Assembly: GCA_003024785.1 (NCBI GenBank)
Contig: PUQB01000246.1
Span: 186,001 to 250,000 of the forward strand
Length of the DNA: 64,000 nucleotides
Direction: 5' to 3'
DNA from: Selaginella tamariscina
Taxonomy: Eukaryota > Streptophyta > Lycopodiopsida > Selaginellales > Selaginellaceae
The notes under the pieces are model-generated. The model ran no database searches. It was not told where the DNA came from and saw only the letters and a program-made list of their open reading frames with translations. Both the position numbers and the translations under genes were made by a program. Positions 22,241 to 34,083 of this stretch are shown here, piece by piece; positions within the stretch are counted from its first letter, which is position 1; the number at the start of each line of letters is the position of its first letter.

Positions 22241-24411
22241 TTAACATTTATAAAAACATGCTGGGTCTTTTTGATTGGGAGACCATGTTTTCTCTAGGCA
22301 TCCATTATATCTTTCGCTCTCCTTTTCGTGTCGCCTTTTTTGTGGTTTGAACCATGCAACCTTAACAATACTATTTTTTGTGATTACTTCAGGTGTGTCG
22401 ATAATTTGACCCATCCAAATAGGCTGATTATATGACGCATCGGAGTAATGAGAACCATCATTAGTTTTGAAGATCCTAGCAGCAATCAAAGTATGCTTTA
22501 GGTTTTTGGTTCCTTTGTCCAACAAAGTGTGGGGCTTGCACTTCCACATCACTACTGGCTTCTATGTCGTCTGTGCTCAGTGATGTCATTTCAATCTCCT
22601 CTCGCCACCTTGTTTTAGGCCAAAAGGGTGTTGCAATTCTGTACTTGTGACAGTAGGCCCTTCCAACTCTCAAACAACAGTCTCCCAATAGTCAACCATA
22701 TGCTTATATAGTTCTGAGTAACCAGTTGCCTTATCAGAATTCTTTGCATCGATTTTGAACCCATGCCACATATTTTTTGATGCCATCAATAATAACCTCT
22801 TGTTCCTTGAGCTGGGCACTCAATGGAATAGGGTCTGGTTGTCCTTCTGGGAGAAGTGGCTTTCCATTCTCTCCACTTTTGAAGAGCATTAACCCCTTTT
22901 CGGTAACCACTCCTGCTCTGATGGCCATAACTTGTACTGCATAATAGGTATACCATTTCGTATGGAGAAAAAGAATTGTAGCGGCACAAGGTGACCAACT
23001 AAAGAATCACCCCCTCTTTTATATACTCCTTGAGAAATTTTTTGAAGTCTGGCACCTCAGTCACAAGCAAAGCACAACTTTTTTTGGAGATGCAATTTTC
23101 AAAAAGATTCATCATATGCGGTAAGGTAAGTGCACTTGTCCTTTTTGTAGAGTTGGAGACCTTGCTGAAGAACGCATCAATATCTTCATGAGTGTGACCA
23201 ACCATAAGAAAAAACTGAGCGTGATTGTTTCAACACACCTTGGCAACAAGCATTGACAGTATTGCTAGCACATATCTAGAAATAAAAGTAAGTATGAGCT
23301 TGAGAAACCCTTAAGTAAAATGATTACCTATTTTTGTTCTCGCCTGCATAATTATCCATCTGTAAAAGCAAATGACGAGGAAGCTTATTTGATGTTGAGG
23401 ACACATGTACACTATTTGAGCTAGATCCCTCCACTGAACCTGAACTCTCAACAGGGCCATCTTTTTTGTGCAGGTTGCTGACAATGCCTCTCATATTCCC
23501 AAGTAGCCTCAAGTGCAGACGTGTTCATGAGAGCATTATGTAAAGGTTGAAGGTGTTGTTTCTTCACTTTGAGATCACCGATAGGACTTGTCTGTGAGTG
23601 GGCTTCAAGGTTTCTGAAACACATGGCCAATGACCCAATAGTGAAATTGGAGTCGCTAGACCAAGTGGAAGTGAAAAGTGTCCATATGATTCACAACCGT
23701 GTCCATGTGTTAGCACACCTGTCAATGAAATCGGAAGTTTCATGACATTTCCAAGGCACTTTGGTGTTGCAACGAGCTTTGGAATGCTGGTCTTTGAATG
23801 ATCCATCTTTCATGGATCAAGCCAGGTACTCTGATGGGCGTGACATAGAAAGCATGCGGTGTGCATAGTACTGAGACCAGCAAGTTTGTTGCGCAATCAT
23901 GTGGGCCTCCATCTTCTTTTGAATGGCAATGATCTCCACCAAGGTTTTTGCACAAGCCTCGCAGCCTTCAATTGTGCAAAGTGCCATTAGGTGAAACTCT
24001 GTCACAAACTACACCCACGAAGTCGGACCCTAGTTTCTCTTCTGACACTGCTTCCATTGGATTTATAGCTGTGATGATGCCTCTCCCAACCTCAATCTCA
24101 TGAAGAAAGAGAATCACCTCATCCATCACAGCAGGTAAGCCACATCTGAAAACTCGTGCTACTGTTTGTTTGTGACTCTGTATATTCTGTGTCAACCTTG
24201 ACTTCATCCAAATTCCCAATACAGGAGAACCCTCATCAAATTCCATTCCAGGAACCTCAACATGCTTGAAAATGGTGTTCACCCATACGTACACACAAGA
24301 TCCTTGGGCAATATTGTGACATGATGCATTATCATCTCGAACTTCCACAGTTCCAGTGCCAACTATCTCGTTGTTCCGAAGAAGACATACTTTATCTCCA
24401 GTATTATACAT
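22241..24411 (-). pseudogene. Transposase-like protein with GHTHEDID motif (DUF7869-like), degraded
   Basis: Read on the minus strand from about 24411. An N-terminal segment (GDKVCLLRNNEIVGTGTVE) resembles the small barrel-like domain found in plant transposon proteins. Near 23800 comes MDHSKTSIPK with LTGVLTHGHG, near 23330-23385 comes LLLQMDNYAGENKNR, and near 23190 comes MVGHTHEDIDAFFSKVS. This D...D...(H/E)D pattern is the signature I know from proteins annotated DUF7869, which look like RNase H-fold (DDE-like) transposases. A 52-nt GT-AG intron (23276-23327) separates the last two motifs. The C-terminal part (to 22241) is conserved in the decayed copy at 57088. Several frame breaks and an in-frame stop interrupt it, so this copy is probably inactive, or carries sequence errors. 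The catalytic-type residues remain. The transposase role is inference from position and motifs. Confidence 0.65.
23276..23327 (-). other. 52-nt intron in the transposase-like gene
   Basis: On the minus strand the donor GTAATC follows AACAAAAATAG and the acceptor TTTCTAG precedes ATATGTGCTAGC. Splicing joins ENKNR to YVLAILSML, the expected continuation in this family. The length is like that of other introns in the window. Confidence 0.7.
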
Positions 24412-24564
24412 ATTGTCCTACACATAAAAAATTGTGTTATTTATGAATCTGTTTATGCAATATTTTTAAGAAATCATAACTGCAGTTGCTTAATAATATG
24501 CATGTGCAATAAACATAATTATATATAAAGATAATATCTCATACTTTATTAATATAACTGATGG

Positions 24565-25415
24565 GCGGGATTAATCCCGCCGCAGACTCTACCCCTTCAG
24601 AGTGAGTCGGCGGAATTAATCCCGCAGCTGACTCTACCCCATCGGAGAGAGTCGGCGGGATTAATCCCGCCGCCGACTCTACCCCGTCGGAGAGAGGCAG
24701 CGGGATTAATCCCGCCGCGGGCTCCCTCAGACGAGGAAGTACCAGCGGGATTAATCCCGCTGAAGACTCCCTCCGACGAGGAAAGTAGCGGCGGGATTAA
24801 TCCTGCCGCGGGCTCCCTCCGACGAGGAAGTAGCGGCGAGATTAATCCTGTCGCGGGCTCCTCCGACTAAGAAGTACCGGCGGATTAATCCTGCCGCCGG
24901 ATCTTCCTCGTCTGTGAGAGTCGGCGGGATTAATCCTGCCGCAAATTCCTCCGACGAGGAAGAGGGGGCGGGATTAATCCCGCCCACAACACTGACGACG
25001 GAGAAAGGCAGCAGGATTAATCCCGCCCACAACTCTGACGACGGGGAATAAGCGGCAGGATTAATCCCACCCACAACTCTCTCCGAAACTATGATTTTCA
25101 AAGAGATTCGGGATGAATTCTGCCCACAAATATTTAAAACAGTGAAAGTAGTGGCGAGATTAATCCCGCCACCCCTTCTCTGCTTCCTAAAATGGTTGGC
25201 GAGATTAATCCCGCCGACAACTCTTTCTAATAAATTCAAGTAAATCATTATCAGTTGAGAAAGCTATCGGCGGGATTAATCTCGCCGCTCTTTTTAAGAG
25301 GCGGAGAAGCATTGCCCGAACTAATTCTGCCATAGCTATGAAAAGATGGTGGCGGAATTAATTCCGCCACCTCTTCAAAGAGGTGAAAAAAAATGGCCGG
25401 ATTAATCCCGCCGCC
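24565..25415. repeat. Palindrome array 1 (GGCGGGATTAATCCCGCC)
   Basis: About 17 units with an ATTAAT core, spaced roughly 40-60 bp apart. Most are perfect or near-perfect 16-18-bp palindromes of the form GGCGGGATTAATCCCGCC. Spacers share phrases such as CTACCCC(A/G)TCGGAGAGAG and CTCCGACGAGGAAG. The GC-rich array stands out from its AT-rich surroundings. It lies just upstream of the minus-strand transposase-like gene start (24411). Open frames through it are by-products of the repeat. Confidence 0.9.
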
Positions 25416-26196
25416 CCGGCTAACCCGAGAATACTAAGTTAAAAGTATATTTAAACGGGATAAATCCCTAACAGAATATATTGTAATCCTAATGCATTCC
25501 TAAATCCCTAATTCTAAAATTTAAGAGAGAATGTAAGAGAGTGAATCTTTATAAATATATCTAAATTTGTTTATAATACTTACTTATAAACAGCACTGAA
25601 GGCGCCGTGCTTTCCTATAAAAATAGCGCACCCAATTTAATGTCGATCCTGAGCTGATCACCAAGAAGAAAAAGGAAAATTTAAAGAGTGAAAATGAAAA
25701 ACCCTTACCGGAGAAAGAACCAGATCTGAATTTGAGTGGGAAATTAAATGTATTTTCAAATTTACATGTCAGACTGATAATACTTATGTCAGAAATTCGA
25801 TATTTTTGAAATAACAGAAAAGAAAAATTAAGATGAGTTGAAACAAATAACCGACAGTCTGACATATATACTCTCCAATTCCAATGAGTGTTTTTAAAAT
25901 TGCATTTAATGTTATTCAAGTGCTTCAAGCTGTTTTAATATTACGAAATTTTTGTAATTATTCTACATTCTTAATATTCAAGTATATATTATTAAGTTTA
26001 TATTATATATATATATATACACTAATACAATAAATAAATTGATATATTATTATGTATCATTTAAAATATATTCATAGTCTGTTTATTATTATTATTTTCT
26101 TAATTACTCGAGTAATTAATTTACATTCCTACTATTAATGGGATATTCTTTGTTATTTTCTTAATATTCAAAGAATATTCCAAATTAAACATGATT
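25416..26196. other. AT-rich transposon interior with a short-repeat fragment
   Basis: No gene. 25597-25672 is the left half of the 152-bp short repeat (TTTCCTATAAAAATAG, CCCAATTTAATGTC, CCTGAGCTGATCACC). 25930-26196 shares AT-rich phrases (ATTAATGGGATATTCTTT, TTTCTTAATTA) with 32268-32530 on the other side of element 2, which may reflect one duplicated AT-rich segment. Confidence 0.55.
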
Positions 26197-26435
26197 TGTA
26201 AGGTTCCATGGTATATACTATGTATATACGCCACGTATACTCTGCCATGGAGGTGCCAAGTGGCATTAGGATTCATACACACTAATATGGGCATTGGCTA
26301 ATCTGGGGGCTGGCTAATCTGGGCACCATGATTTACTTGGTACCAAGAGTGCTAATCCTAGCACAGACACTTAGTATAAATACCCTGTATCAGCCAGACC
26401 TAATTGAATCGTATTTAGTATTCACATCTCTCTCA
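26197..26435 (+). repeat. Left LTR of element 2
   Basis: 239 bp, TGTAAGGTTCCATGG to CATCTCTCTCA, with the TATA box AGTATAAATACC near 26370. The last 35 bp recur at 28966-29000 in front of the third leader copy. No right partner in the window. Confidence 0.8.
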
Positions 26436-26455
26436 TTGGTGGAGATGCCGGGTAG
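26436..26455 (+). promoter_or_regulatory. Primer binding site of element 2 (tRNA-Ala-like)
   Basis: TTGGTGGAGATGCCGGGTAG follows the LTR. From memory, plant tRNA-Ala ends ACCCCGCATCTCCA plus CCA; its complement TGGTGGAGATGCGGGGT matches with one mismatch. The site is repeated near 29008-29025. Confidence 0.65.
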
Positions 26456-26519
26456 TCCTTTTTCGGCTTAGTTTTTTTGTGTTCCTTTTTGTCTCCCTCT
26501 TCCCTTGTGTTCTTGGTCG

Positions 26520-28035
26520 TGATGGCAAACCGAAGAAAGGTGGTTGCGTTGTTCGATGCACTACAATTGAGCGTGGCAAATCAGACTGCTCTGCTGCAAG
26601 AAATTCACCAAGGAATTGCAGCAGAATGCTAGTATGCCGCAGAGTTCTAATCCACACCTTTTGGGTTCCATCCACGGGTTCGTCCAGAATTCTTCAAGGG
26701 GGAGATTGGAGCAGACGTGTACCATTGGTGGGAACATTTTCAAGGGATTGCTGATTACCATGGATGGTCTGACTCCCAGCGGTTGCGAGAGTTCCCAACG
26801 TGTTTGCAAGGACTTGCCTTGCAATGGTACAATGGTGTCCCCGTTCTTGATCGACAAGATTGGAACATCTTATCCCAGCGTTTCAAGCAAGCTTTTGGTA
26901 AGCCCGAGGATTCTGCTGCAGCTTTTCGTGAGCTCCATGACTTGAAGCAAGTGTCGGGAGACTGTCCAACGATTCGGGATTAAGTTTCGAAACTTGGTCA
27001 ATCGTGCAGATCCAAGCATGAAGAACGGGTACGTTTGGGCTTGTTATGGCCAGCTCTTCGCCCTGATTTGGCTGGCTTGGTGGAGGGCTTTGGTCCTTCG
27101 ACTGTGGAGGAGGCCTTGCGGATTGCACAACGATTTGAGAACTCATTGGGGGCAGCACAACGTGTATATCCTGTATCAGCACTATTCCTGGGACATCCGA
27201 TCCTGTTCCGATGGAGGTGGGTGCTGTTCATATGGAGGACCAGTCCTTAGGCCGCAGGAGGGGCCCAGGCCAAGCTGTTGATCGGCGTGGTCGTGGTCGT
27301 GTCGTGGTCGTGTGAATTTCTCGCAGCAGAGCAGTCTGATTTGCCACGCTCAATTGTAGTGCATCGAACAACTGCAACCACCTTTCTTCGGTTGCCATCA
27401 CGACCAAGAACACAAGGGAAGAGGGAGACAAAAAGGAACACAAAAAAAACTAAGCCGAAAAAGGACTACCGCCATTGGTGGGAACATTTTCAAGGGATTG
27501 CTGATTACCATGGATGGTCTGACTCCCAGCGGTTGCGAGAGTTCCCAACGTGTTTGCAAGGACTTGCCTTGCAATGGTACAATGGTGTCCCCGTTCTGAT
27601 CGACAAGATTGGAACATCTTATCCCAGCGTTTCAAGCAAGCTTTTGGTAGCCCGAGGATTCTGCTGCAGCTTTTCGTGAGCTCCATGACTTGAAGCAAGT
27701 GTCGGGAGAGACTGTCCAACGATTCGGGATTAAGTTTCGAAACTTGGTCAATCGTGCAGATCCAAGCATGACAGAACGGGTACGTTTGGGCTTGTTATGG
27801 CCAGCTCTTCGCCCTGATTTGGCTGGCTTGGTGGAGGGCTTTGGTCCTTCGACTGTGGAGGAGGCCTTGCGGATTGCACAACGATTTGAGAAACTCATTG
27901 GGGGGCAGCACAACGTGTATATCCTGTATCAGCACCTATTCCTGGGACATCCGATCCTGTTCCGATGGAGGTGGGTGCTGTTCATATGGAGGACCAGTCC
28001 TTAGGCCACAGGAGGGGCCCAGGCCAAGCTGTTGA

Positions 28036-28069
<34 letters not shown>

Positions 28070-28965
28070 GGTCGTGGGCGGAACATTCAGTGCTATGAGT
28101 GTCGAGGTTGGGGACATGTTGCACGAGCATGTGCAAATCGACATCAAGTAGCTGCCATCGAGATTGCAGAAGAAGTGGAGACTCTTCCGCAGCCGGAAAA
28201 CGAGGCATAGTGCATGGGGTGTCAGAGGACCCATGCACTAGGCACATTGCACCACCTCTGAAGAACTTGATTCCAGCGCATGGTCGACACTTCCCCGAAG
28301 CACCTTTGTTCTTCCATGCTTGTGCGGGCATAGGGGTCTCGAGTGAGTTACTGGACACTGAGCGTTTTATGTTTGTGTTCTCCGGCATGGTAGAAGGAAC
28401 TCCTGTTTCAGTCCTGGTGGACTCCGGATCCAGTATATCTTCTATCAATCGATCAGTAGCGGAGTCCTTGCACTTGCACACAATACAGCTGAGCAAACTT
28501 TGAAGGTAGTGTTTGCTGATAAGCAGTCTTTTGCTAGATCACATCGAATTGCACATGTGCCTGTGGTGTTAGGAGATACCATCATCTACTTCCGTTGCGG
28601 GTGATGCCGAGCCAAGTCCATGACATCATCCTCGGTGTCAATTGGCTTCGTGCGGTCAAGGCAAGATGTGATTTTGAAATGTGCACGTTGTCTATCCCAG
28701 GATGCCCCCCATTGCAGGCTACAGGACATGCACCGAATGGCATGGCGGCAACATTGCAGGGCATGATGGCGCCTAAGGCAGAGCCTTCTCCAGAGCAACG
28801 AGCTAAGGACATCAAGGAGCTGTTGGCGAGGTATCCGAGCCTATTCAAACCCATTGTAGGAGATGCAAATCCCCTGTTGACTACTCGGCATCAATCCCGA
28901 CTGGTACAACTCGCCCGATCAGAATGGGGCTTAGGCGACGATCTCCAAAGGAGAAGGATATCTTG
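26520..28965 (+). pseudogene. Duplicated gag and protease of element 2 (fossil)
   Basis: Two tandem gag copies (shared phrase HWWEHFQGIADYHGWSDS near 26722 and 27475) are separated by an inverted 158-bp piece. The second copy runs into a long Arg/Gly stretch (RGRGRGRGRGGRGR near 28050), the zinc knuckle CYECRGWGHVARAC (28092-28133) and the protease motif VDSGSSISSINRS (near 28420-28458), then ILGVNWL. Broken copies. Confidence 0.8.
27314..27471 (-). repeat. Inverted copy of leader and gag start in element 2
   Basis: The reverse complement matches 29019-29175 (and 26453-26610): GGTAGTCC, TTTTCGGCTTAG, CTTGGTCGTGATGGCAACCG. It joins gag copies A and B and would pair with either direct copy to form a long hairpin in RNA. 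Confidence 0.85.
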
Positions 28966-29440
28966 AATCGTATTTAGTATTCACATCTCTCTCATTGCGT
29001 TGTGTGGTGGAGATGCCGGGTAGTCCTTTTTCGGCTTAGTTTTTTTTGTGTTCCTTTTTGTCTCCCTCTTCCCTTGTGTTCTTGGTCGTGATGGCAACCG
29101 AAGAAAGGTGGTTGCAGTTGTTCGATGCACTACAATTGAGCGTGGCAAATCAGACTGCTCTGCTGCGAGAAATTCACCAAGGAATGCAGCAGAATGCTAG
29201 TATGCCGCAGAGTTCTAATCCACACCTTTTGGGTTCCAATCCACGGGTTCGTCCAGAATTCTTCAAGGGGAGATTGGAGCAGACGTGTACCATTGGTGGG
29301 AACATTTTCAAGGGATTGCTGATTACCATGGATGGTCTGACTCCCAGCGGTTGCGAGAGTTCCCAACGTGTTTGCAAGGACTTGCCTTGCAATGGTACAA
29401 TGGTGTCCCCGTTCTTGATCGACAAGATTGGAACATCTTA

Positions 29441-30036
29441 TCCACAGGTAACACTCCAGCAGCAACCATGTCAGCTTTGGAGCTCGTAAACGAGGGAAAG
29501 ACCAGTCCAGGGCAGTCACAAAGCATAAGTTTCTCGTTGATGATCAGAGTTTGGAAGTGCTTCGTCTTCCCCGGTGTAGAGGTAACCCCTGTACGTTTGA
29601 CCACCAACACATTGATTGTTGAACTCTTCCCTACGTTCGGGTACCCACAAATCCCACTGCTACTCGCCTCGCCCCTGAATCTTTCACTGAGAAGCATCGT
29701 AGCTTGAGGCCGAGGCAATTTCACTGTGATCTTCTTTTCGATTCTCACAGATTTTTTCGGCTTCTCTTTGGAGGTATGCCAATAGCTCCTCACGGTCAAG
29801 AATCCGAACATTTTCATCTTCATCTTCCTCTAATGGTTTTTGCTTCCTTTCCTTCCAAATATCGGTCGCAAACTTTGCTGACCAAAATACATAATCGATT
29901 CCCTGATCATCAAAGTATGTTGCCCATTCTTTCCTGATTGAAACTGGTAAAAGATCAGACTTGTTCAAGAGCAGTACTGTCTTCTTACTCTCTCATCAAT
30001 CTCTTTGACATATGCCTCAAGATCAGGAGAGCGGTA
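29441..30036 (-). pseudogene. LSG1: Captured host gene fragment: LSG1 ribosome-assembly GTPase
   Basis: On the minus strand the segment encodes, in order, YRSPDLEAYVKEID, NKSDLLPVSIRKEW (G4), VFWSAKFA (G5), CGYPNVGKSSTIN (G1 P-loop), GVTSTPGKTKHFQT (G2), MLCDCPGLVFPSF (G3) and AAGVLPVDK. This G4-G5-G1-G2-G3 order is the circular permutation of the YlqF/YawG GTPases, and the wording matches plant LSG1, the cytoplasmic GTPase that releases NMD3 from the 60S subunit. About 200 of roughly 540 residues are present, with one early frame break. No intron is visible, which fits capture from spliced RNA or from one large exon. Junctions share a few bases with the retroelement (CTTATCC left, GAAC right). 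It lies antisense to the element and is a transduplicated fragment, not a working gene. Confidence 0.88.
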
Positions 30037-32265
30037 GAACCACACCTAGTTCCGAAGCCGGATGGGACTACACGTTTCACTATTGATTTCAGGCCATTGA
30101 ACGATGTTTCTGTTCCAGATTCATATCCACTACCAAGGGTGGATGATTTGGTCGATGCATTGGGGAATAGTCGGTACTTCACTATTCTTGACATGGCTTC
30201 CGGCTATTGGCAGATCCCTATGGCTCCTGAAGATGCAGCAAAGACAGCATTTCGAACACCATCCGGCTTGTACGAGTTTACAGTCATGCCATTTGGGTTG
30301 GTCGGGGCCCCAGCAACCTTCCAGCGGATGATGGATGAGCTATTGGAGGGCTTTGAAGAATTTGCACGTGCGTACATCGATGACCTTCTTATTCACTCTG
30401 CTACGTGGGAGGAGCACATTCAGCAGTTAGAGCGGGTCCTGCAGCGATTGGTGCAATACGGGCTGAAGTTGAAAGAGCAGAAGTGCAAGTTCGGATGTAC
30501 CTCCTTGAAATACTTAGGATTCATCATCACGGCAGAGGGTGTGAAACCAGATCCCGAGAAGACCCTAGCTATACGAGAATTTCCTGCTCCTGAGTCAGTG
30601 GCGGAGTTGCAGCGTTTCTTGGGAAAGGCAACATACCTAGCGAGGTTTGTTCCGCGGTTCTCAGATTTGACAGCCCCATTGCGAGGATTGTTAAAACAAG
30701 GAGCTCAGTTCCGGTGGTCCAAGAAGTGTCAGAAGGCGTTCGAGGATGTTAAGGCATTGCTAGGATCTCCACCTTTGTTGCGGTATCCGGACTTTGCCAA
30801 ATCCTTTATTCTTCGGACCGATGCTTCAGATGTCGGGTTGGGGCCGATCTGTTACAGGAGACTCCAATGGTCAGCGGTACCAATCGCTTATGCAAGTCGG
30901 AGCCTTACTGAGGCAGAGAAAAATTATTCCACCACGGACAAGGAATGTCTGGCAGCCGTATGGGCCTTTCAAAAGTTCCATGCATATCTACATGGCTCCA
31001 ACACATTGTTGGAAACTGATCATGCTGCTGTCAACTCAATCATGAAGAGGAGGAATGTGACAGGACGACTTGCACGTTGGGCGTTAATTTTGCAAGGGTA
31101 TCGTTTTCGGGTTGTTCATCGCCAGGGTCTAGCATGGCGGATGTGGATGCGTTATCCCGAGCTCCTGTGGTAGTAGCAGCCCCTGTAGCATTGTTGCCGG
31201 ATGCCCTTCCTGATCGCGTACTTCCGAGGCGGGAAGACATTGTGGAGGCTCAAAAGATGGAGCCATGGATCAGGAGGTTGCGTGAAGTCTTGAGTAGTGA
31301 GGTACCCTGCGAGGATCTTAATTTTTCGCACATATGCACGATCTTTCAGACTGATGGATGACTTGCTTGTCTTTGTTGGAGACGGTTCCGAGTGTCGTGT
31401 GGTGGCACCACCAGTTTACATTAACTCCTGGTTGCAGTTCTTTCATGACAACCCGATGTCCGGACACATGGGATTCCAACGATGCCTTGAGAGGATTCGA
31501 CAGCACTTGTATTGGCCCCGATTGCGACAAGACCTACATGAGTACATTCATACGTGTCCGGAGTGTCAACAGCATAACGTGTCCACACTTCCTCCTGCAG
31601 CAACCCTGGAACCAATTCGAGTTTCTCGCCCCTTTGAGCTGGTAGCGTATGACATCATGGGACCATTCCCTGTGTCACAGTTCGGTAATCGATACATCAT
31701 TGTGTGCTCTGATTACTTGACTCGGTGGTAGAAGTGTGTGCTTTGCCAGATGCTACAACAACTTCCATCATCAAGTTCCTACTAGCTCAAGTGGTGTTGA
31801 GGCATGGTTGCCCCGAACGAATTTTATCGGATCAAGGACCAGGCCCAGCAGCGGAAGCAGTAGCTTTGTTGATGCGACGGTTGCAGATCCGACAATCTTT
31901 TGCCTCAGCTTATCATCCTGAGACTGATGGTTTGGTGGAGCGGTTGAACAGGACTTTCAAAGTCATGCTTGCCAAGTATGTGCGTCCTGACCATACGGAT
32001 TGGGATATGTGGCTTCCATATCTCCAATTTGCTTATGTTTCAGCCCCTCACAAGTCAACAGGGATTTCCCCATTCAAAGCTTTGTATGGTCGTGAACCTG
32101 TATTTGCCACCAGCAGTTGGCATTACTCCTCATGAAGCACGGTATATGGATGGGCGTATGTGGTTGGAGCATTTGAACCAAGTCCTTCCTCTGTTGTATG
32201 CTCAAGGTGGAGAACAGTTAGCTCGTGCACAAGAGTATCAGCGTCGGACTTACAATCAACGACAG
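30037..32265 (+). pseudogene. Reverse transcriptase, RNase H and integrase of element 2 (fossil)
   Basis: The RT is well preserved: EPHLVPKPDGTTRFTIDFRP, TILDMASGYWQIPM, VMPFGLVGAPATFQRMMDEL and YIDDLLIHS, then FLGKATYLARF. RNase H is near 30780-31080 (SFILRTDASDVGLG, ATDKEC-like and ETDHAAVNSIM motifs). Integrase has GHMGFQRCLERI with CPECQQHN (31465-31575), FELVAYDIMGPFP, CPERILSDQGPG, YHPETDGLVERLNRTFK and FKALYGREPVF. The copy stops at about 32265 without an end or an LTR. Few interruptions, so it is younger than element 1. Confidence 0.88.
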
Positions 32266-33881
32266 ATTATCATAATTAAATTAGTCTTATTCTTAATTAT
32301 CTCAGTAATTATTCTACATTTGTATATATTAATGGGATTTTCTCAATTAATTTGTTATTATTTCAAGAATATTCTAGGTTAAACCTTATTATCAATTTTA
32401 AATTAATATATATTATTAAAACTATATATGGCTATATATTAGATAAATCATATATTATTATGTATAATTTAAAATATGTTCATAGTGTGTATATTAATAT
32501 TATTTTCTTAATTATTCGATGTTTGTTTTGCACATATTATATATAAACACAATTATAATTTATATATACATGTGCACACGCATTAGAAGCACTTACAGAG
32601 ACACATATGCACACACATGTACATTGCCCTAAACCAAACTTGAGAAATTATATGTTGCTTCTTTATTGAAAAACATCATGTTCAACGCATGTATGATCTA
32701 TATGTACTCAGTGTGTGTATGTAACACATTAAATTTACATATGTAATATATATGTATGTATGTGTGTATACACATGTGTATGTATATATGTGTACTAATA
32801 TAATATATGCAATGTGTACGATTTTCATTTGTTAACACTCTATCTCTTCTCTCATACATACACAGTGTCACCATGCATAATCCCTTCTCTCATACATACA
32901 CACCATGCATGATCATGATCCATAATATGTAGCCTGTCTCTTCTCTCATACGTACACACCATGCATGATCCATAATATGTACTGATGTTACAATATTATG
33001 TAATATATAATGTATATCTGTGTATAACACTTACTCCTCTCATACATAAACACCATGCATGATCCATCCTAACCCTAAACCCTAAACCCTACATTGAATT
33101 TACACATGTAATATGTATGTATGTCTGTGTGTATACACGTGTGTATGTATATGTGTGTACTAATATATCCAATGTGTATGAATTTAATTTGTTAACACTC
33201 TCACTCTTCTCTCATACATACACACCATGCATGATCCATGTAAATATGTACTGTCTCTCTTTTTTCAAACATACACACCATGTATGATCCATAATATGTA
33301 TTGTCACTCTTCTTTCATACATACACACCATACATGATCCTGTACTCTATCTCTCTAATATTAATATATACTAATATGTATGTATGTCTATGTGTATAAT
33401 ACTATGTGTGTATATATGTATCGCTGCATGTGAAACTTTAACACTCTCATGGACACACGTGTTAAACCCTTGCATGATATTTATTCTTGGGGTGTATGTG
33501 ATACACCCACGCACACGCACACGCTGATAATATGAAAGAATATTCGTTTAGGGCGAATCTATAATTTATTCTTTTTAGGGTTTAAGTATATTCTTAGAAG
33601 GAATATTCGATTAGGGTTAATATATATTCTATTCCTTTTAGGGTTTTAGTATATTCCTAGGGTTTGTAAGGCGGCGGCGGCGGCGGCATGGAAATCTCCT
33701 TCTCTCTCTCACACAGGTGAGATCTCTCTCTCTATCTCACACGCACACTTCTCTGCGTTTATTTGTGATATTTATTTATTTTTATTCACATATATATTTT
33801 ATATGTGTGTGTATCTTAATAATATAATTTAGATCTCTATCTCTCGCACACACACGCACACTCGTATACATATATACACAC

Positions 33882-33921
<40 letters not shown>

Positions 33922-34042
33922 ATATATCTGTATATATATATATATCTCCTCTCTCTCTCTTCTCTATAGATCTCTATCTCTTGCACACACACGCACACTC
34001 GTATACACACACACACACACACATACACACACACACACACAC

Positions 34043-34083
<41 letters not shown>

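Larger units (their letters stand above)
26197..32265 (+). mobile_element. Rearranged Ty3-type element (element 2) with captured host sequence, fossil
   Basis: A left LTR (26197-26435, TGTAAGG to CTCTCA) and a tRNA-Ala-like primer site are followed by a mosaic. It has gag copy A (about 26520-27300), an inverted piece of the gag start (27314-27471), and gag copy B through the zinc knuckle and protease (27472-28965). Then come a third copy of the LTR end, leader and gag start (28966-29440), an antisense host LSG1 fragment (29441-30036), and RT-RNase H-integrase (30037-32265). No right LTR remains. The mosaic suggests template switching during reverse transcription, or several insertions and rearrangements. 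It is related to element 1 by LTR ends and motifs. Broken and truncated. Confidence 0.85.

Noticed and set aside
24751-25248. Protein with repeated AAGLIPPT or GGINPA motifs on either strand of the palindrome arrays
   Set aside because: These frames are translations of the GGCGGGATTAATCCCGCC repeat. They appear on both strands and in both arrays and have no start or context of a gene.
33067-33089. Interstitial telomere
   Set aside because: Only about three CCCTAAA units; CCCTAA-like phrases are common in the LTR families here and at 50694. Too short to support a telomere relic.
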